DNA from: Legionella longbeachae
GTDB lineage: Bacteria > Pseudomonadota > Gammaproteobacteria > Legionellales > Legionellaceae
Reading direction: 5' to 3'
Assembly (NCBI GenBank): GCA_016191305.1
Contig: JACPOX010000225.1
Span: forward strand, 1-16,298
Length of the DNA stretch: 16,298 nucleotides
In this document: positions 1 to 7,630 of the stretch, piece after piece
How the letters are laid out: each line of letters opens with the position of its first letter
How positions within the stretch are numbered: position 1 is the stretch's first letter
Translations under genes and position numbers: made by a program
Notes under the pieces: generated by a model
Told to the model about the DNA's origin: nothing
What the model saw: only the letters and a program-made list of their open reading frames with translations
Databases searched by the model: none

Positions 1-587
1 AAATGGAAATTCCTGTTAGCTCAGATAGGTTATGTGAGCTTGCAGCAAATCCTGCATGTGTTGCTATAGGGGAGACAGGGTTAGATTACTATCGGACGTC
101 TACCGAGGAAGCACAAGAAATACAACGACATCGCTTTAGAGAGCATATAAAAGCGGCATTAAAAACTTCAAAACCGTTAATCATTCATACACGACAAGCA
201 GCAGAAGATACCCTAGCATTAATGGCAGAAGAAAATGCACAACAGGTCGGTGGTGTCATGCATTGCTTTGCTGAAAGTTTAGATGTAGCACAACAAGCAC
301 ATGATTTGAATTTTTTTATTTCATTTTCCGGTATTGTGACCTTTAAAAATGCAACATCTCTTCAGGCTGTTGCCCGAAAAAGACCTTTAGACAGAATACT
401 TATTGAAACAGATTCTCCCTACTTAGCCCCAGTTCCTTATCGAGGGAAGCAGAATCAACCTGCCTATGTGAAGTTTGTGGCGGAAGCTATAGCGCAACTT
501 CGGGGGATGCATTATGATGAAATAGCTGAAATTACTACGCAAAATTTTTATAATTGTTTTAAACAATCCATTTTTCCTCTTAACTAA
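1..587 (+). CDS. TatD-family metal-dependent hydrolase (3' part)
   Basis: This is the C-terminal part of a TatD/YcfH-type TIM-barrel hydrolase, a family of metal-dependent 3'-5' DNases and related phosphoesterases acting in the cytoplasm. The frame is open to the left edge. The Met at position 3 is probably internal, because family members begin with a strand carrying an HxH metal-binding pair, which is absent here and should lie upstream of the window. Visible family motifs are GETGLDYY (the Glu metal ligand), IIHTRQA (His), MHCF (His) and ETDSPYLAP (the Asp ligand), all in the expected order and with family spacing. The C-terminus looks complete and ends in TAA. The next gene, anmK, starts 30 bp downstream on the same strand, so the two may be cotranscribed. 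Which TatD paralogue this is (TatD, YcfH or YjjV type) cannot be settled from the partial sequence, though the ETDSPYLAP form is common in the YcfH group. Confidence 0.93.
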   Translation, partial: MEIPVSSDRLCELAANPACVAIGETGLDYYRTSTEEAQEIQRHRFREHIKAALKTSKPLIIHTRQAAEDTLALMAEENAQQVGGVMHCFAESLDVAQQAHDLNFFISFSGIVTFKNATSLQAVARKRPLDRILIETDSPYLAPVPYRGKQNQPAYVKFVAEAIAQLRGMHYDEIAEITTQNFYNCFKQSIFPLN

Positions 588-617
588 ATGGTAGTGAGTC
601 GGGGCAGGAGCTAATAA

Positions 618-1712
618 ATGGCTTTATATATAGGCTTAATGTCAGGCACAAGTATGGATGGTATTGATGCTGCGTTAGTTGATATGGCTAAAGATACTTT
701 GATCCACGGAATCACAAAAAAATACAGTGATGACGTTAAAAATCGAATTGATACACTACTTTCTGGATCCGATTTAAGTCTTGCTTCTATATGCCAACTC
801 AATACATTAATAGGAAAAGAGTTCGCTGGTGCTGTAAATGATTTATTACACGCAGTGAAATTGGCTCCTGGTGATATTCGTGCTATAGGCAGTCATGGCC
901 AAACAGTATGTCATAATACCAATAGCAGTCTACCTTATACCTTACAGCTAGGCTGTGGTCATACCATATCATCATTAACTGGTATCACTGTGGTTGCAGA
1001 TTTTAGAACTCGAGATTTGGTCAATGGTGGACAGGGCGCACCTTTTGCTCCTCTTTATCATCAAGAATTATTTAGACAAAATAATGATTCTGTAGCTGTA
1101 GTCAATATTGGTGGTATTTCCAATGTTACCTTTATTAATGTACATGAACCGATTAAAGGTTGGGATATAGGGCCTGGAAATTGTCTAATGGATGCCTGGG
1201 TTTTAAAGCATCTAGGTAAAACCTACGATGAGGATGGTACTTGGGCTCGGCAAGGCAATGTAATTGAGCCTCTTCTTGAAGTGTTAATGTCCGATTCTTT
1301 TATTGCTCTATCTCCACCCAAAAGCATTGGAAAAGAATATTTTTCTTTAGCTTGGTTGGAAGGCTACTTGAAGAATGAATATAAGAGTGTAGACATACAA
1401 AAAACCCTACTTATGTTTACTGCCAAAACTATAGCAAAAGCTATTTTAAATGAAAAAAATCAGGTAAAAACAGTTTATTTATGTGGTGGAGGTACTCATA
1501 ACAATGCATTAGTACAAATGCTGGCACAATTCTTAACTGTGATCCCCGTGAAGAGTATCGCTGATATTGGTATTAGCCCGGATTATTTAGAAGCGATGAT
1601 GTTTGCTTGGTTTGCAGCTCAAACTATAAATCATATTCCTGTAGATTTAAGCTCAATTACAGGATCTAAAGGTTCGGCAATATTGGGAGCAATTTATCCG
1701 ATAACGAAATAA
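618..1712 (+). CDS. anmK: Anhydro-N-acetylmuramic acid kinase AnmK
   Basis: AnmK cleaves the 1,6-anhydro ring of anhydroMurNAc and phosphorylates it to MurNAc-6-phosphate, a cytoplasmic step of peptidoglycan recycling. The protein is 364 residues, close to the roughly 370 usual for the family. Family motifs run in order: IGLMSGTSMDG near residues 5-15 (phosphate-binding loop), GSHGQTVCH at 91-99, ADFRTRDLVNGGQGAP at about 127-142, NIGGISN at 163-169, and WDIGPGNCLMD at 182-192, whose Asp183 matches the catalytic Asp known in E. coli AnmK. LCGGGTHN follows in the C-terminal half. The ATG start is supported by an AGGAG box at 606-610 with 7 nt spacing and by the motif position. It follows the TatD gene after 30 bp. 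No gene of MurNAc-6-P processing (murQ) lies nearby. Nothing looks damaged. Confidence 0.96.
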   Translation: MALYIGLMSGTSMDGIDAALVDMAKDTLIHGITKKYSDDVKNRIDTLLSGSDLSLASICQLNTLIGKEFAGAVNDLLHAVKLAPGDIRAIGSHGQTVCHNTNSSLPYTLQLGCGHTISSLTGITVVADFRTRDLVNGGQGAPFAPLYHQELFRQNNDSVAVVNIGGISNVTFINVHEPIKGWDIGPGNCLMDAWVLKHLGKTYDEDGTWARQGNVIEPLLEVLMSDSFIALSPPKSIGKEYFSLAWLEGYLKNEYKSVDIQKTLLMFTAKTIAKAILNEKNQVKTVYLCGGGTHNNALVQMLAQFLTVIPVKSIADIGISPDYLEAMMFAWFAAQTINHIPVDLSSITGSKGSAILGAIYPITK

Positions 1713-1725
1713 TCATTCTAAAATA

Positions 1726-1760
1726 GTAGGTTGGGCCAGGGGAATGGTCAACACACCCTA
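1726..1760. repeat. Decayed copy of the GTAGGTTGGGCC palindrome family
   Basis: The left arm GTAGGTTGGGCC is well preserved. The right side reads GGTCAACACACCCTA, which would pair only imperfectly. It resembles the perfect palindromes at 4665-4685, 7514-7542 and 11540-11584 and sits 13 bp after the anmK stop. It is interpreted as an eroded member of the same dispersed intergenic family. Confidence 0.55.
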
Positions 1761-1908
1761 ATCTAATTAAGGTGAATAACATGAAAGACATGGAAATCCC
1801 ATTTATGTTATTTAACGAATTTCAAAGAAGTTCCAAAACAAACTAAGTCTTCAGTTTTAGTAATCTCAGTGAATTAAGATGTAATCATCTATTTGTACTA
1901 AAATCATA

Positions 1909-1938
1909 TTGACAAACTAAAGTTCTATAAGCTTAAAT
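1909..1938 (+). promoter_or_regulatory. Candidate sigma70 promoter of the MFS gene
   Basis: A perfect -35 hexamer TTGACA at 1909-1914 is followed after 18 bp by TTAAAT (4 of 6 matches to the -10 consensus) at 1933-1938. Transcription would start near 1945, giving a short leader that includes the ribosome binding site at 1953-1956. Assigned by eye. Confidence 0.42.
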
Positions 1939-1952
1939 ACTTAATTTAATAC

Positions 1953-1956
1953 GGAG
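1953..1956 (+). promoter_or_regulatory. Ribosome binding site supporting a TTG start
   Basis: GGAG at 1953-1956 (in CGGAGTGA) lies 10 nt upstream of the TTG codon at 1967. The next in-frame ATG lies well inside the first membrane segments (Met44), so TTG is the most sensible start for the MFS transporter. Confidence 0.55.
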
Positions 1957-1966
1957 TGATTTTAAA

Positions 1967-3265
1967 TTGGGCGCGCATCACACAGAAAAAACAAATCAAG
2001 GTACGAATAACAGCCTGACAACAGCATACTTTATATTTTTTCTGGCGGCGTCTTTTTATTTATACGAATTCATTTTGCAAGTAGCACCCAGTGTCATGGC
2101 TGAATCTATGATGAAAACCTTTGGTGTAACCGGTCAAGGATTTGGGGTTATTTCTGCCTTTTATTTTTATGCCTATGCACCAGCCCAATTGCCTGCTGGT
2201 GTATTATATGACAGATATGGGCCGCGTAAATTAATGACTTTTGCAATTATGTTATGTGCTTTAGGTTCAGCTTTCTTTGCGGCGACAGATAGTGTATTTA
2301 CAGCATGCATCGGTAGATTTCTTATTGGTATTGGTTCTGCATTTTCTTTTATTGGTGTTTTGGTCCTCTTATCTCGCTGGTTTCCTCCTTATTATTTTGC
2401 TATTTTGGCTGGTGTTGCTCAATTGATGAGTTCAGTTGGTGCAATATTTGGAGAAATGCCTTTAGCTTATCTTATTCAGGCTGTTGGTTGGCGTAATGCA
2501 AGCTTTCTTCTCTCTTTAATTGGCTTTATTTTAGCTCTATTTTTTTGGTTACATATACGTGATTATCCCCATCAGCAAAATCAAAATATTCCTGAGCATT
2601 ATCTTCGTGATGAATGGAAGCGTCTCATTGCAGTGTGCAAGCATTCTTATACTTGGATTACAGGCAGTTATGCTTTTGCTATCTGGACTCCAATTGCTGT
2701 CTTTGCCGCACTTTGGGGCGTTCCGTATTTACAACAGAAATATGCAATCAGTGTTGTTGCTGCATCTGGATTGTGCAGTATGATTTGGATTGGTATAGGG
2801 ATTGGTAGTCCATTATTAGGATGGTTTAGTGATCGGATTGAAAGTCGTCGTATTGCTTTAATTATCAGTGCAGTTTTAGGATTATTTGCGACATTAATAT
2901 TGCTTTATTTACCTGGATTAACTTATGGATGGGCAACATTTGTTCTATTTGTTTTAGGTTTAGGTGCTGGAGGGCAGACGGTTAGTTTCGCTGTAGTTAA
3001 AGAAAATAACTCACCAGAGCTTGTGGGTACCGCTTCAGGTTTTAATAATCTTTCCGTACTAATAGGTGGTGCAATATTTCAACCATTGGTAGGTTATATA
3101 TTGCAACGTACTGATTCTTGGAACTTGGTTAATGGAGTGCATGTCTACAGTATTTCGAGTTACCAAGTTGCTTTACTCGTGATGCCCATATGCTTTTTAG
3201 CCAGTTTACTGATTGCAAGTTTCTTGCTTAAAGAATCTCATCCTGCCCACAAAAACAATCATTGA
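1967..3265 (+). CDS. Major facilitator superfamily transporter
   Basis: This is a 432-residue inner-membrane transporter with the size and hydrophobic pattern of a 12-helix MFS protein. After a short polar N-terminus, helices begin at about residue 20. The signature loop between helices 2 and 3 is visible as GVLYDRYGPRKL at about 78-89 (motif A), and its degenerate second-half counterpart as GWFSDRIESRR at about 285-295. A charged central loop lies around 198-225 (HIRDYPHQQ and following). No signature identifies the substrate. General resemblance is to anion/organic-acid type MFS carriers rather than to drug antiporters, but this is a weak inference. The gene starts with TTG, has a plausible promoter of its own at 1909-1938, and ends 4 bp before the end of the convergent porin gene. 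Confidence 0.9.
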   Translation: MGAHHTEKTNQGTNNSLTTAYFIFFLAASFYLYEFILQVAPSVMAESMMKTFGVTGQGFGVISAFYFYAYAPAQLPAGVLYDRYGPRKLMTFAIMLCALGSAFFAATDSVFTACIGRFLIGIGSAFSFIGVLVLLSRWFPPYYFAILAGVAQLMSSVGAIFGEMPLAYLIQAVGWRNASFLLSLIGFILALFFWLHIRDYPHQQNQNIPEHYLRDEWKRLIAVCKHSYTWITGSYAFAIWTPIAVFAALWGVPYLQQKYAISVVAASGLCSMIWIGIGIGSPLLGWFSDRIESRRIALIISAVLGLFATLILLYLPGLTYGWATFVLFVLGLGAGGQTVSFAVVKENNSPELVGTASGFNNLSVLIGGAIFQPLVGYILQRTDSWNLVNGVHVYSISSYQVALLVMPICFLASLLIASFLLKESHPAHKNNH

Positions 3266-3269
3266 ACTC

Positions 3270-4604
3270 TCAGGCTAACACAATAGCTCTTATTGTCCCT
3301 GCAAATGCAGGGGGTAGATTTGCGTTTTGGCCTGGATTAGGAATGTAAGACAGCGCGGGTTCAAGATATATATTTGTTATGATTTTTGCTTGATAGTAAA
3401 TTTGATACATTAACTCTGTAGGTTGATTGGTACTTCTATGATTAAGCCAGGCAAGGGAAAATCCTCCACCAATGGAATCAGCTTCTCGATTAGCGACAAG
3501 CCCAAATGCGGTTAAACCGGCTCCAACAGATTGTTTCATAGGTAAAGCGCTTGAATTATTAATACTGTATTGATAAAAAGCCGAAATACCACTAGTGTCA
3601 TATCCAGGATGCCGGTACCACAGGCGCTGTGAACCAAATAAATAGGCCCCGGTTGCCTCTGATTCACTAAGATCATGTTGCCGAATTAAGCCTGTTTGAT
3701 GCCATAATCCTATGCCCGCTGTTCCGGGCATATGATCTTTGCCTAAAATCCAAGCGCCACCTGTTTCAGCAACTTGAAAATAACGACCATTGAATGTAGG
3801 CCCAGTCAAGCCAGTTTGTTTCCCACTGGCTAAATTTCCATCATATATCCCATAGGAGAGATACCATTGATTGATAGGAGTAAATGTTGTGGTAATGCCA
3901 TAGGCGGAGTTTGTGTAACCAGGCATGACTCCGTCTACTGCTGGGTTGATAAAAATAGGAGTGTAAATTAAGCTAGTCACTGCAGGAATATTAGGAGCAT
4001 CTGCATTAAGAGGAGCAGGCTTTACCACATTATTAAAATCAAGAGTGGTTATGGTTTTACCTATACGAACAAAGAGTTTTTTATCAAAAAACTCTTGTCT
4101 ATACCAAATTGCATAGAGTTCTGAGCGGTTAAAAGGAGCAACATCAGGTAATGAGTTATATCCTTGAACGATCCCGGCCTGTGCATTCGTATTCTGAGCA
4201 TTTTGTTGCAGAAATTGGGCGCTAAATAAACCACCTTTCCATCCATTAAATTGTTCCATTTTAATCGTCAGATCTGCCAAGAATACACTATTTGACGTCC
4301 TGCGTTCAGCATCTTCTATCCCACCTGAAAATAATTTGTTGGTATCAGCAATCCAGGCCCCTTGAATTAAAATTCCATGGTTATTTTGAATACCAAGTAT
4401 TTTCTCAATATGACTTTGAACTATGCCAGTACCGCTGGTTACATTTACTGCTGCTGGGTTAGAACTAATACTTGAAGTAACCCAACTGGCTGGTGTTGAA
4501 AGCTTGGTTTTTTTTGCGGACTCAGATTTATTTGTATTTGCATTAACGATACCATGAATACTCATGGGTACGATAAACATAATGAGAAATAATAAATGAT
4601 TCAT
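3270..4604 (-). CDS. OprB-family carbohydrate-selective porin
   Basis: This is a probable outer-membrane beta-barrel porin of the OprB family, which in Pseudomonas admits glucose and related sugars. The protein has 444 residues, normal for OprB. An N-terminal signal peptide is clear: a hydrophobic run at about residues 3-20, with cleavage likely after IVNA near residue 22. The mature part begins polar and Ser/Thr-rich, then shows OprB-like segments. These are GILIQGAWIADTNKLFSGG, the FSAQFLQQNAQNTNAQAGIVQG region, the LYAIWYRQEFFDKKLFVRIGKT region and a C-terminal series of alternating aromatic strands. The last residue is Ala (IRAIVLA) rather than the aromatic residue usual at the end of outer-membrane barrels. 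It lies downstream of the mdfA-like gene on the same strand, separated by 128 bp that include a palindrome. A ribosome binding site is weak. The real substrate is unknown. Confidence 0.82.
   Translation of the reverse strand: MNHLLFLIMFIVPMSIHGIVNANTNKSESAKKTKLSTPASWVTSSISSNPAAVNVTSGTGIVQSHIEKILGIQNNHGILIQGAWIADTNKLFSGGIEDAERRTSNSVFLADLTIKMEQFNGWKGGLFSAQFLQQNAQNTNAQAGIVQGYNSLPDVAPFNRSELYAIWYRQEFFDKKLFVRIGKTITTLDFNNVVKPAPLNADAPNIPAVTSLIYTPIFINPAVDGVMPGYTNSAYGITTTFTPINQWYLSYGIYDGNLASGKQTGLTGPTFNGRYFQVAETGGAWILGKDHMPGTAGIGLWHQTGLIRQHDLSESEATGAYLFGSQRLWYRHPGYDTSGISAFYQYSINNSSALPMKQSVGAGLTAFGLVANREADSIGGGFSLAWLNHRSTNQPTELMYQIYYQAKIITNIYLEPALSYIPNPGQNANLPPAFAGTIRAIVLA
3280..3312. repeat. Two adjacent small palindromes at the porin 3' end
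   Basis: ACAATA-gctct-TATTGT (3280-3296) is followed directly by CCCTGCA-aa-TGCAGGG (3297-3312). Both lie inside the last codons of the porin gene and just downstream of the convergent MFS stop, so they could fold in either transcript's 3' end. Neither is followed by a T-run, so a role in termination is only a possibility. Confidence 0.3.
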
Positions 4605-4664
4605 AATTTTTCTTAGAGTTTGTTGAGATTCGGTTTTTGTTGCGGCTCATTAAGTTAAGGATTT

Positions 4665-4685
4665 TGTAGGTTGGCCCAACCTACA
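4665..4685. repeat. Perfect palindrome, TGTAGGTTGG family
   Basis: Arms TGTAGGTTGG (4665-4674) and CCAACCTACA (4676-4685) are perfect reverse complements around a single C. It lies between the mdfA-like gene (stop at 4733) and the porin start at 4604, both on the minus strand. It shares its arm sequence with the elements at 1726, 7514 and 11540. No T-run follows on either strand. Confidence 0.8.
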
Positions 4686-4732
4686 TTTAAAGCTGCTTTT
4701 CCTAAGCCCACGGAAGATGCTATGTTAAAGTT

Positions 4733-5974
4733 TCAATCCTGTTCTTTTTTTTGCCCAATAAAGGTTAAGCCTATAAATACAAAAAATATTAGCTGGATCG
4801 CGTTACAATACAGTCCAAAATGCAGGTTATTGTGATCTTGATAAAAGTAATTGGCTATTTCTGTACCAATTGCACCAATAATCATTACACTTAGACTGAC
4901 TAGTGCTGATGCAGTTCCTTTACTTACCGAAGTAACAAAAAGACAATATCTGTTTAAGGGAGCATTGATTACACTAAGCGCAAAAAAGTAGATAATTGTT
5001 CCAGGGAGTAAATAGTAATAAGCTTCACCATATAAATAGGGAAGTAGTGAAGTTAAAATGGCTCCAATGACCATAATGATGCATCCTAAATAGATAATTT
5101 TTTTAATATCATATTTGTACGTTAATTTATTTAAAAACCAATTACCCAATATTGTGGCGCTAAATACGGGTAATTGCCAAAGTCCATATTGAATTACAGT
5201 GAGTTTTGCTTTAACGATGAAAATAATTGGAGATAAAGCAATCCAGGCGATACATGGGATACCCACAGTGCCTACTGCCAAGGCACCCAAGCAAAAAGAT
5301 TTATTTGTAAATAGATTTTTATAGTTTTTAAAAATCTTATTTACAGAGAATTTGGATTTAGGAATTAATTCACCATTATTTTTCATTTGCCCCACAGGTT
5401 CAGGCATATATCGCCATAATCCCCATACAGCAATAAGAGCTCCGATGGCAATAGTCACAAAAATATAACGCCAGGAGGTATAATGAATGACAATAGCACC
5501 CATAAGAGGACCTAATAATGGGGCCAGAATTGCAACATTTGCCATAATGGATATTAAGCGGATTGCATCCATTTCCTCAAAAATTTCTTGAATGGTTGCA
5601 TAGCCAATTACGCCAATAAAACATAAACCCATGCCTTGAAAAAATCGTGCAATTAAAAATTGATTCATAGAATTCGAGCAGGCAATAAATAGGGTAAAAA
5701 TGAAAAATAGGCATGCCCCGAGAATCATCATTGGCCTGCGTCCATAGGCATCTGATATCGGTCCAAGAATTACTTGTAGACTTGCTCCTCCCAGAATATA
5801 GATGCTTAAGGAGGTCGCAACCGTAGATTCAGGCGCGTTAAAAGAGTGAACAACATGAATCATGCCTGGCATAATCATATCATTTGCTATATAGGTGAGA
5901 AATTCATACATCACAAGAAAGCAGGCGAAAACTAGAGCTTGTCTTCTAGATATAGGAATAAGGGGGTTGTTCAT
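4733..5974 (-). CDS. mdfA: MdfA-like multidrug:H+ antiporter (MFS, DHA1)
   Basis: This is an inner-membrane proton-driven multidrug efflux protein by homology to E. coli MdfA/Cmr. It has 413 residues (MdfA 410) and about 12 predicted helices. Similarity is recognisable by eye over the first half. MYEFLTYIANDMIMPGM at about 22-38 places Glu24 and Asp32 at the positions of MdfA Glu26 and Asp34, the membrane-embedded acidic pair used for substrate and proton coupling. GPISDAYGRRP at 71-81 is MFS motif A with Asp75, and ARFFQG at 109-114 gives Arg110, equivalent to MdfA Arg112. LCFIGVIGYATIQE and the antiporter motif C segment ANVAILAPLLGPLMGA follow. In the C-terminal half SKGTASA matches MdfA SKGTVSA. 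The ATG start has an AAGGG box (plus-strand 5983-5987) 8 nt upstream. It starts 51 bp after the end of the exonuclease gene, so shared transcription is possible. The drug profile cannot be told from sequence. Confidence 0.88.
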   Translation of the reverse strand: MNNPLIPISRRQALVFACFLVMYEFLTYIANDMIMPGMIHVVHSFNAPESTVATSLSIYILGGASLQVILGPISDAYGRRPMMILGACLFFIFTLFIACSNSMNQFLIARFFQGMGLCFIGVIGYATIQEIFEEMDAIRLISIMANVAILAPLLGPLMGAIVIHYTSWRYIFVTIAIGALIAVWGLWRYMPEPVGQMKNNGELIPKSKFSVNKIFKNYKNLFTNKSFCLGALAVGTVGIPCIAWIALSPIIFIVKAKLTVIQYGLWQLPVFSATILGNWFLNKLTYKYDIKKIIYLGCIIMVIGAILTSLLPYLYGEAYYYLLPGTIIYFFALSVINAPLNRYCLFVTSVSKGTASALVSLSVMIIGAIGTEIANYFYQDHNNLHFGLYCNAIQLIFFVFIGLTFIGQKKEQD

Positions 5975-6025
5975 AATATGAACCCTTGTCTGTCAATTTG
6001 ATTCACTAATACTAATTTTAGTTTA

Positions 6026-6802
6026 TTATGCTTGTTTCATGTGATTCAAAAATTCTTGTAAGTGTTGTTTCTCTTGTTCGGATTTTAAATAGGTTTTTAA
6101 TAATTCCAACGAATTGTTATATTCATTTTGATTGATAATACCTCGCATCAATTCAAAACGTAAAAAAACGCAATAAGTATTAAGTACATCGGTTTCGCAA
6201 TAATCACGAATACTTTTTAGGTTCCCAGATAAATATTGCTCCCAAACTTTGGAGCCACTCATCCCCATTTTTCCAGGAAAACCCAACATAGTGGAAATTT
6301 CATCTAATGGGGCAAAGGCTCGATTTTGATATCCTGCAATCACATCCATCAGATCAAGGTGGCGGTAATGAAATCGGCTTAAATAATTATTCCAGCGGAA
6401 GTTTTGTTGATTTTCTCCGACCTCCCAATAAGTAGGGGCAGTAATTTTATTTAATAATGAACGATAATGTAAAACAGGTAAATCAAATCCGCTGCCATTC
6501 CAACTGACTAATGTCGGGGTATGCTTGTCAATTCCTGCAAAAAATCGTGTTATCAGTTCCTTTTCATCAGAAGATTCATCACCTAGCGACCAGACTTTGA
6601 TTTGTGAACCATGACGAAGAACCAAAGAAATAGCGCAAATTTTTTGCAAATAATGAGGAAGAAATTCATTACCCACTTTAGCGCGACGTAGTGCAAACAT
6701 TGCTTGGGCAGTATCTTCATCAGAAAGTCCATGCAAATCGTATAAATTACGACCTGACTCAATATCGGGTATCGTTTCTATATCAAAAACAAGAATGGTC
6801 AT
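6026..6802 (-). CDS. Predicted PolB-like 3'-5' exonuclease (DEDDy)
   Basis: This is a 258-residue protein of the family described as 3'-5' exonucleases related to the proofreading domain of PolB. It would cleave nucleotides from 3' ends in the cytoplasm using two metal ions. The DEDDy motifs are all present: VFDIETIPD with Asp7 and Glu9 (Exo I), SWNGSGFDLPVL with Asp107 (Exo II), and Asp201-region YCETDV with Tyr201 and Asp205 in the YxxxD arrangement (Exo III). A conserved HLDLMDV segment lies near 148-154. The start is placed at the second Met (6802) because family proteins begin only a few residues before the Exo I strand; the frame also contains an upstream ATG at 6823 that would add seven residues. 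Neither has a clear ribosome binding site. It is first in a possible minus-strand group with the mdfA-like and porin genes. Its physiological role is unknown. Confidence 0.88.
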   Translation of the reverse strand: MTILVFDIETIPDIESGRNLYDLHGLSDEDTAQAMFALRRAKVGNEFLPHYLQKICAISLVLRHGSQIKVWSLGDESSDEKELITRFFAGIDKHTPTLVSWNGSGFDLPVLHYRSLLNKITAPTYWEVGENQQNFRWNNYLSRFHYRHLDLMDVIAGYQNRAFAPLDEISTMLGFPGKMGMSGSKVWEQYLSGNLKSIRDYCETDVLNTYCVFLRFELMRGIINQNEYNNSLELLKTYLKSEQEKQHLQEFLNHMKQA

Positions 6803-6928
6803 AAACAAGTTTACTATTATCATAAATGAATAAATATATTATCATGAGGGAAAGCAAGCGAAAAGCAATCAAGGTACTAATTATCAAAGTTATTTCATAT
6901 AGGTTTCATAGATTGTAATTATTAGATT

Positions 6929-6937
6929 TGCTAGAAT
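6929..6937 (+). promoter_or_regulatory. Candidate extended -10 promoter of the broken lipoprotein gene
   Basis: TGC-TAGAAT at 6929-6937 combines the TGn extension with a 5-of-6 match to the -10 hexamer, about 25 bp before the ATG at 6962. No good -35 hexamer is seen. A TATAAT at 6946-6951 also exists but would start transcription almost at the initiation codon. Confidence 0.3.
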
Positions 6938-6961
6938 GGGTTATTTATAATTTGATTGCTT

Positions 6962-7484
6962 ATGTCTTCTTTTTTATTACATATTTTTGATAAGTTACGA
7001 ATAGCGATTTTGTTATCATCTGCTCTACTTCTTACTGCTTGTGTCAGTCGACCTCCATCAGATGTAAATAATTTATGTAACGTATTTAAGCAATATCCTA
7101 AATGGTATAAAGATTCTAAAGATGTTGAACGACGATGGAAAGTCCCTGTTCCAGTACAGATGGCTATTATTCATCAAGAATCGAAATTTAATGCTCGAGC
7201 TCGACCACCACATACTAAATTACTATGGATAATTCCTTGGAAAAGACCTTCTTCAGCTTATGGATATACTCAGGCTTTAAGCGATACTTGGAACAATTAC
7301 AAACAGAGTAATGGAGGATTATTTTTTAGCTTATCATGAAGGGATTGGAGGGTATCAGCGCAAAACGTATTTAAAAAAATCATGGCTGATGCCCGTAGCA
7401 CGCAAAGTGAAAGCACGCTCACAAATTTATGCGATGCAGTTAAATTCGTGTAGAAAATCTTTGGAATCTCGATCTTGGTTTTAG
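6962..7484 (+). pseudogene. Lytic transglycosylase (SLT) lipoprotein, internally deleted and frameshifted
   Basis: These are remains of a periplasmic peptidoglycan lytic transglycosylase anchored as a lipoprotein. The first part (ATG 6962, or TTG 6956, to the stop at 7337-7339) has an N-terminal hydrophobic segment with a lipobox LLLTAC (Cys27), then VQMAIIHQESKFNA with the likely catalytic Glu, then SAYGYTQALSDTWNNYKQSNGG, after which it runs into a stop. The missing end is found in another frame at 7311-7484 and reads MEDYFLAYHEGIGGYQRKTY, followed by KSWLMPVARKVKARSQIY and a terminal region with one Cys. In intact relatives, as I recall them, roughly 30-40 residues containing a conserved DFxGWY-type segment separate these two parts. 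They are absent here, so the break looks like an internal deletion that also changed frame rather than a single-base slip. Loss of the middle of the SLT domain should abolish activity. Confidence 0.8.
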
Positions 7485-7513
7485 ACGTGTAAGCTTGGAA
7501 TAAGTAGTTAAGA

Positions 7514-7542
7514 TGTATGTTGGGCCCCTGGCCCAACATACA
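7514..7542. repeat. Perfect palindrome, TGTATGTTGGGCC family
   Basis: Arms TGTATGTTGGGCC (7514-7526) and GGCCCAACATACA (7530-7542) match perfectly over 13 bp around a 3-nt centre CCT. It follows the broken transglycosylase and precedes the adk promoter. It belongs to the same family as the elements at 1726, 4665 and 11540. No T-run follows, so it is not a canonical intrinsic terminator. Confidence 0.85.
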
Positions 7543-7572
7543 AAATCTTGGCGATCTAAGTCTGTTGCATAA

Positions 7573-7601
7573 TTTATAAAATATAAAAGTGATAGTATAA
7601 T
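7573..7601 (+). promoter_or_regulatory. Candidate adk promoter
   Basis: A perfect -10 hexamer TATAAT at 7596-7601 is preceded, after a 17-bp spacer, by TTTATA (4 of 6 matches to the -35 consensus) at 7573-7578. Transcription would start near 7608 and the adk AAGGAG box is at 7619-7624. It is well placed and lies downstream of the palindrome at 7514. Confidence 0.55.
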
Positions 7602-7630
7602 TAGAAATTAAATTAAGTAAGGAGTTTTTA

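Noticed and set aside
1781..1846. A 21-codon open frame (MKDMEIPFMLFN and nine more residues) with an AAGGTG box 6 nt upstream, between anmK and the MFS gene
   Set aside because: Very short, no recognisable similarity and no conservation evidence; a ribosome-binding-like purine run before an ATG is common by chance in AT-rich DNA.
5991..5996. TTGACA on the minus strand just upstream of the mdfA-like gene
   Set aside because: A matching -10 hexamer would fall at or inside the start codon, so it cannot serve as a normal promoter for this gene.
6803..6823. Alternative start of the exonuclease at the ATG at 6823
   Set aside because: It adds seven hydrophobic residues before the normal family start and has no clear ribosome binding site. 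It is kept as a less likely alternative.
7514..7542. The palindromes read as canonical Rho-independent terminators
   Set aside because: None of them is followed by a run of T on either strand, so only a hairpin can be claimed, not intrinsic termination.
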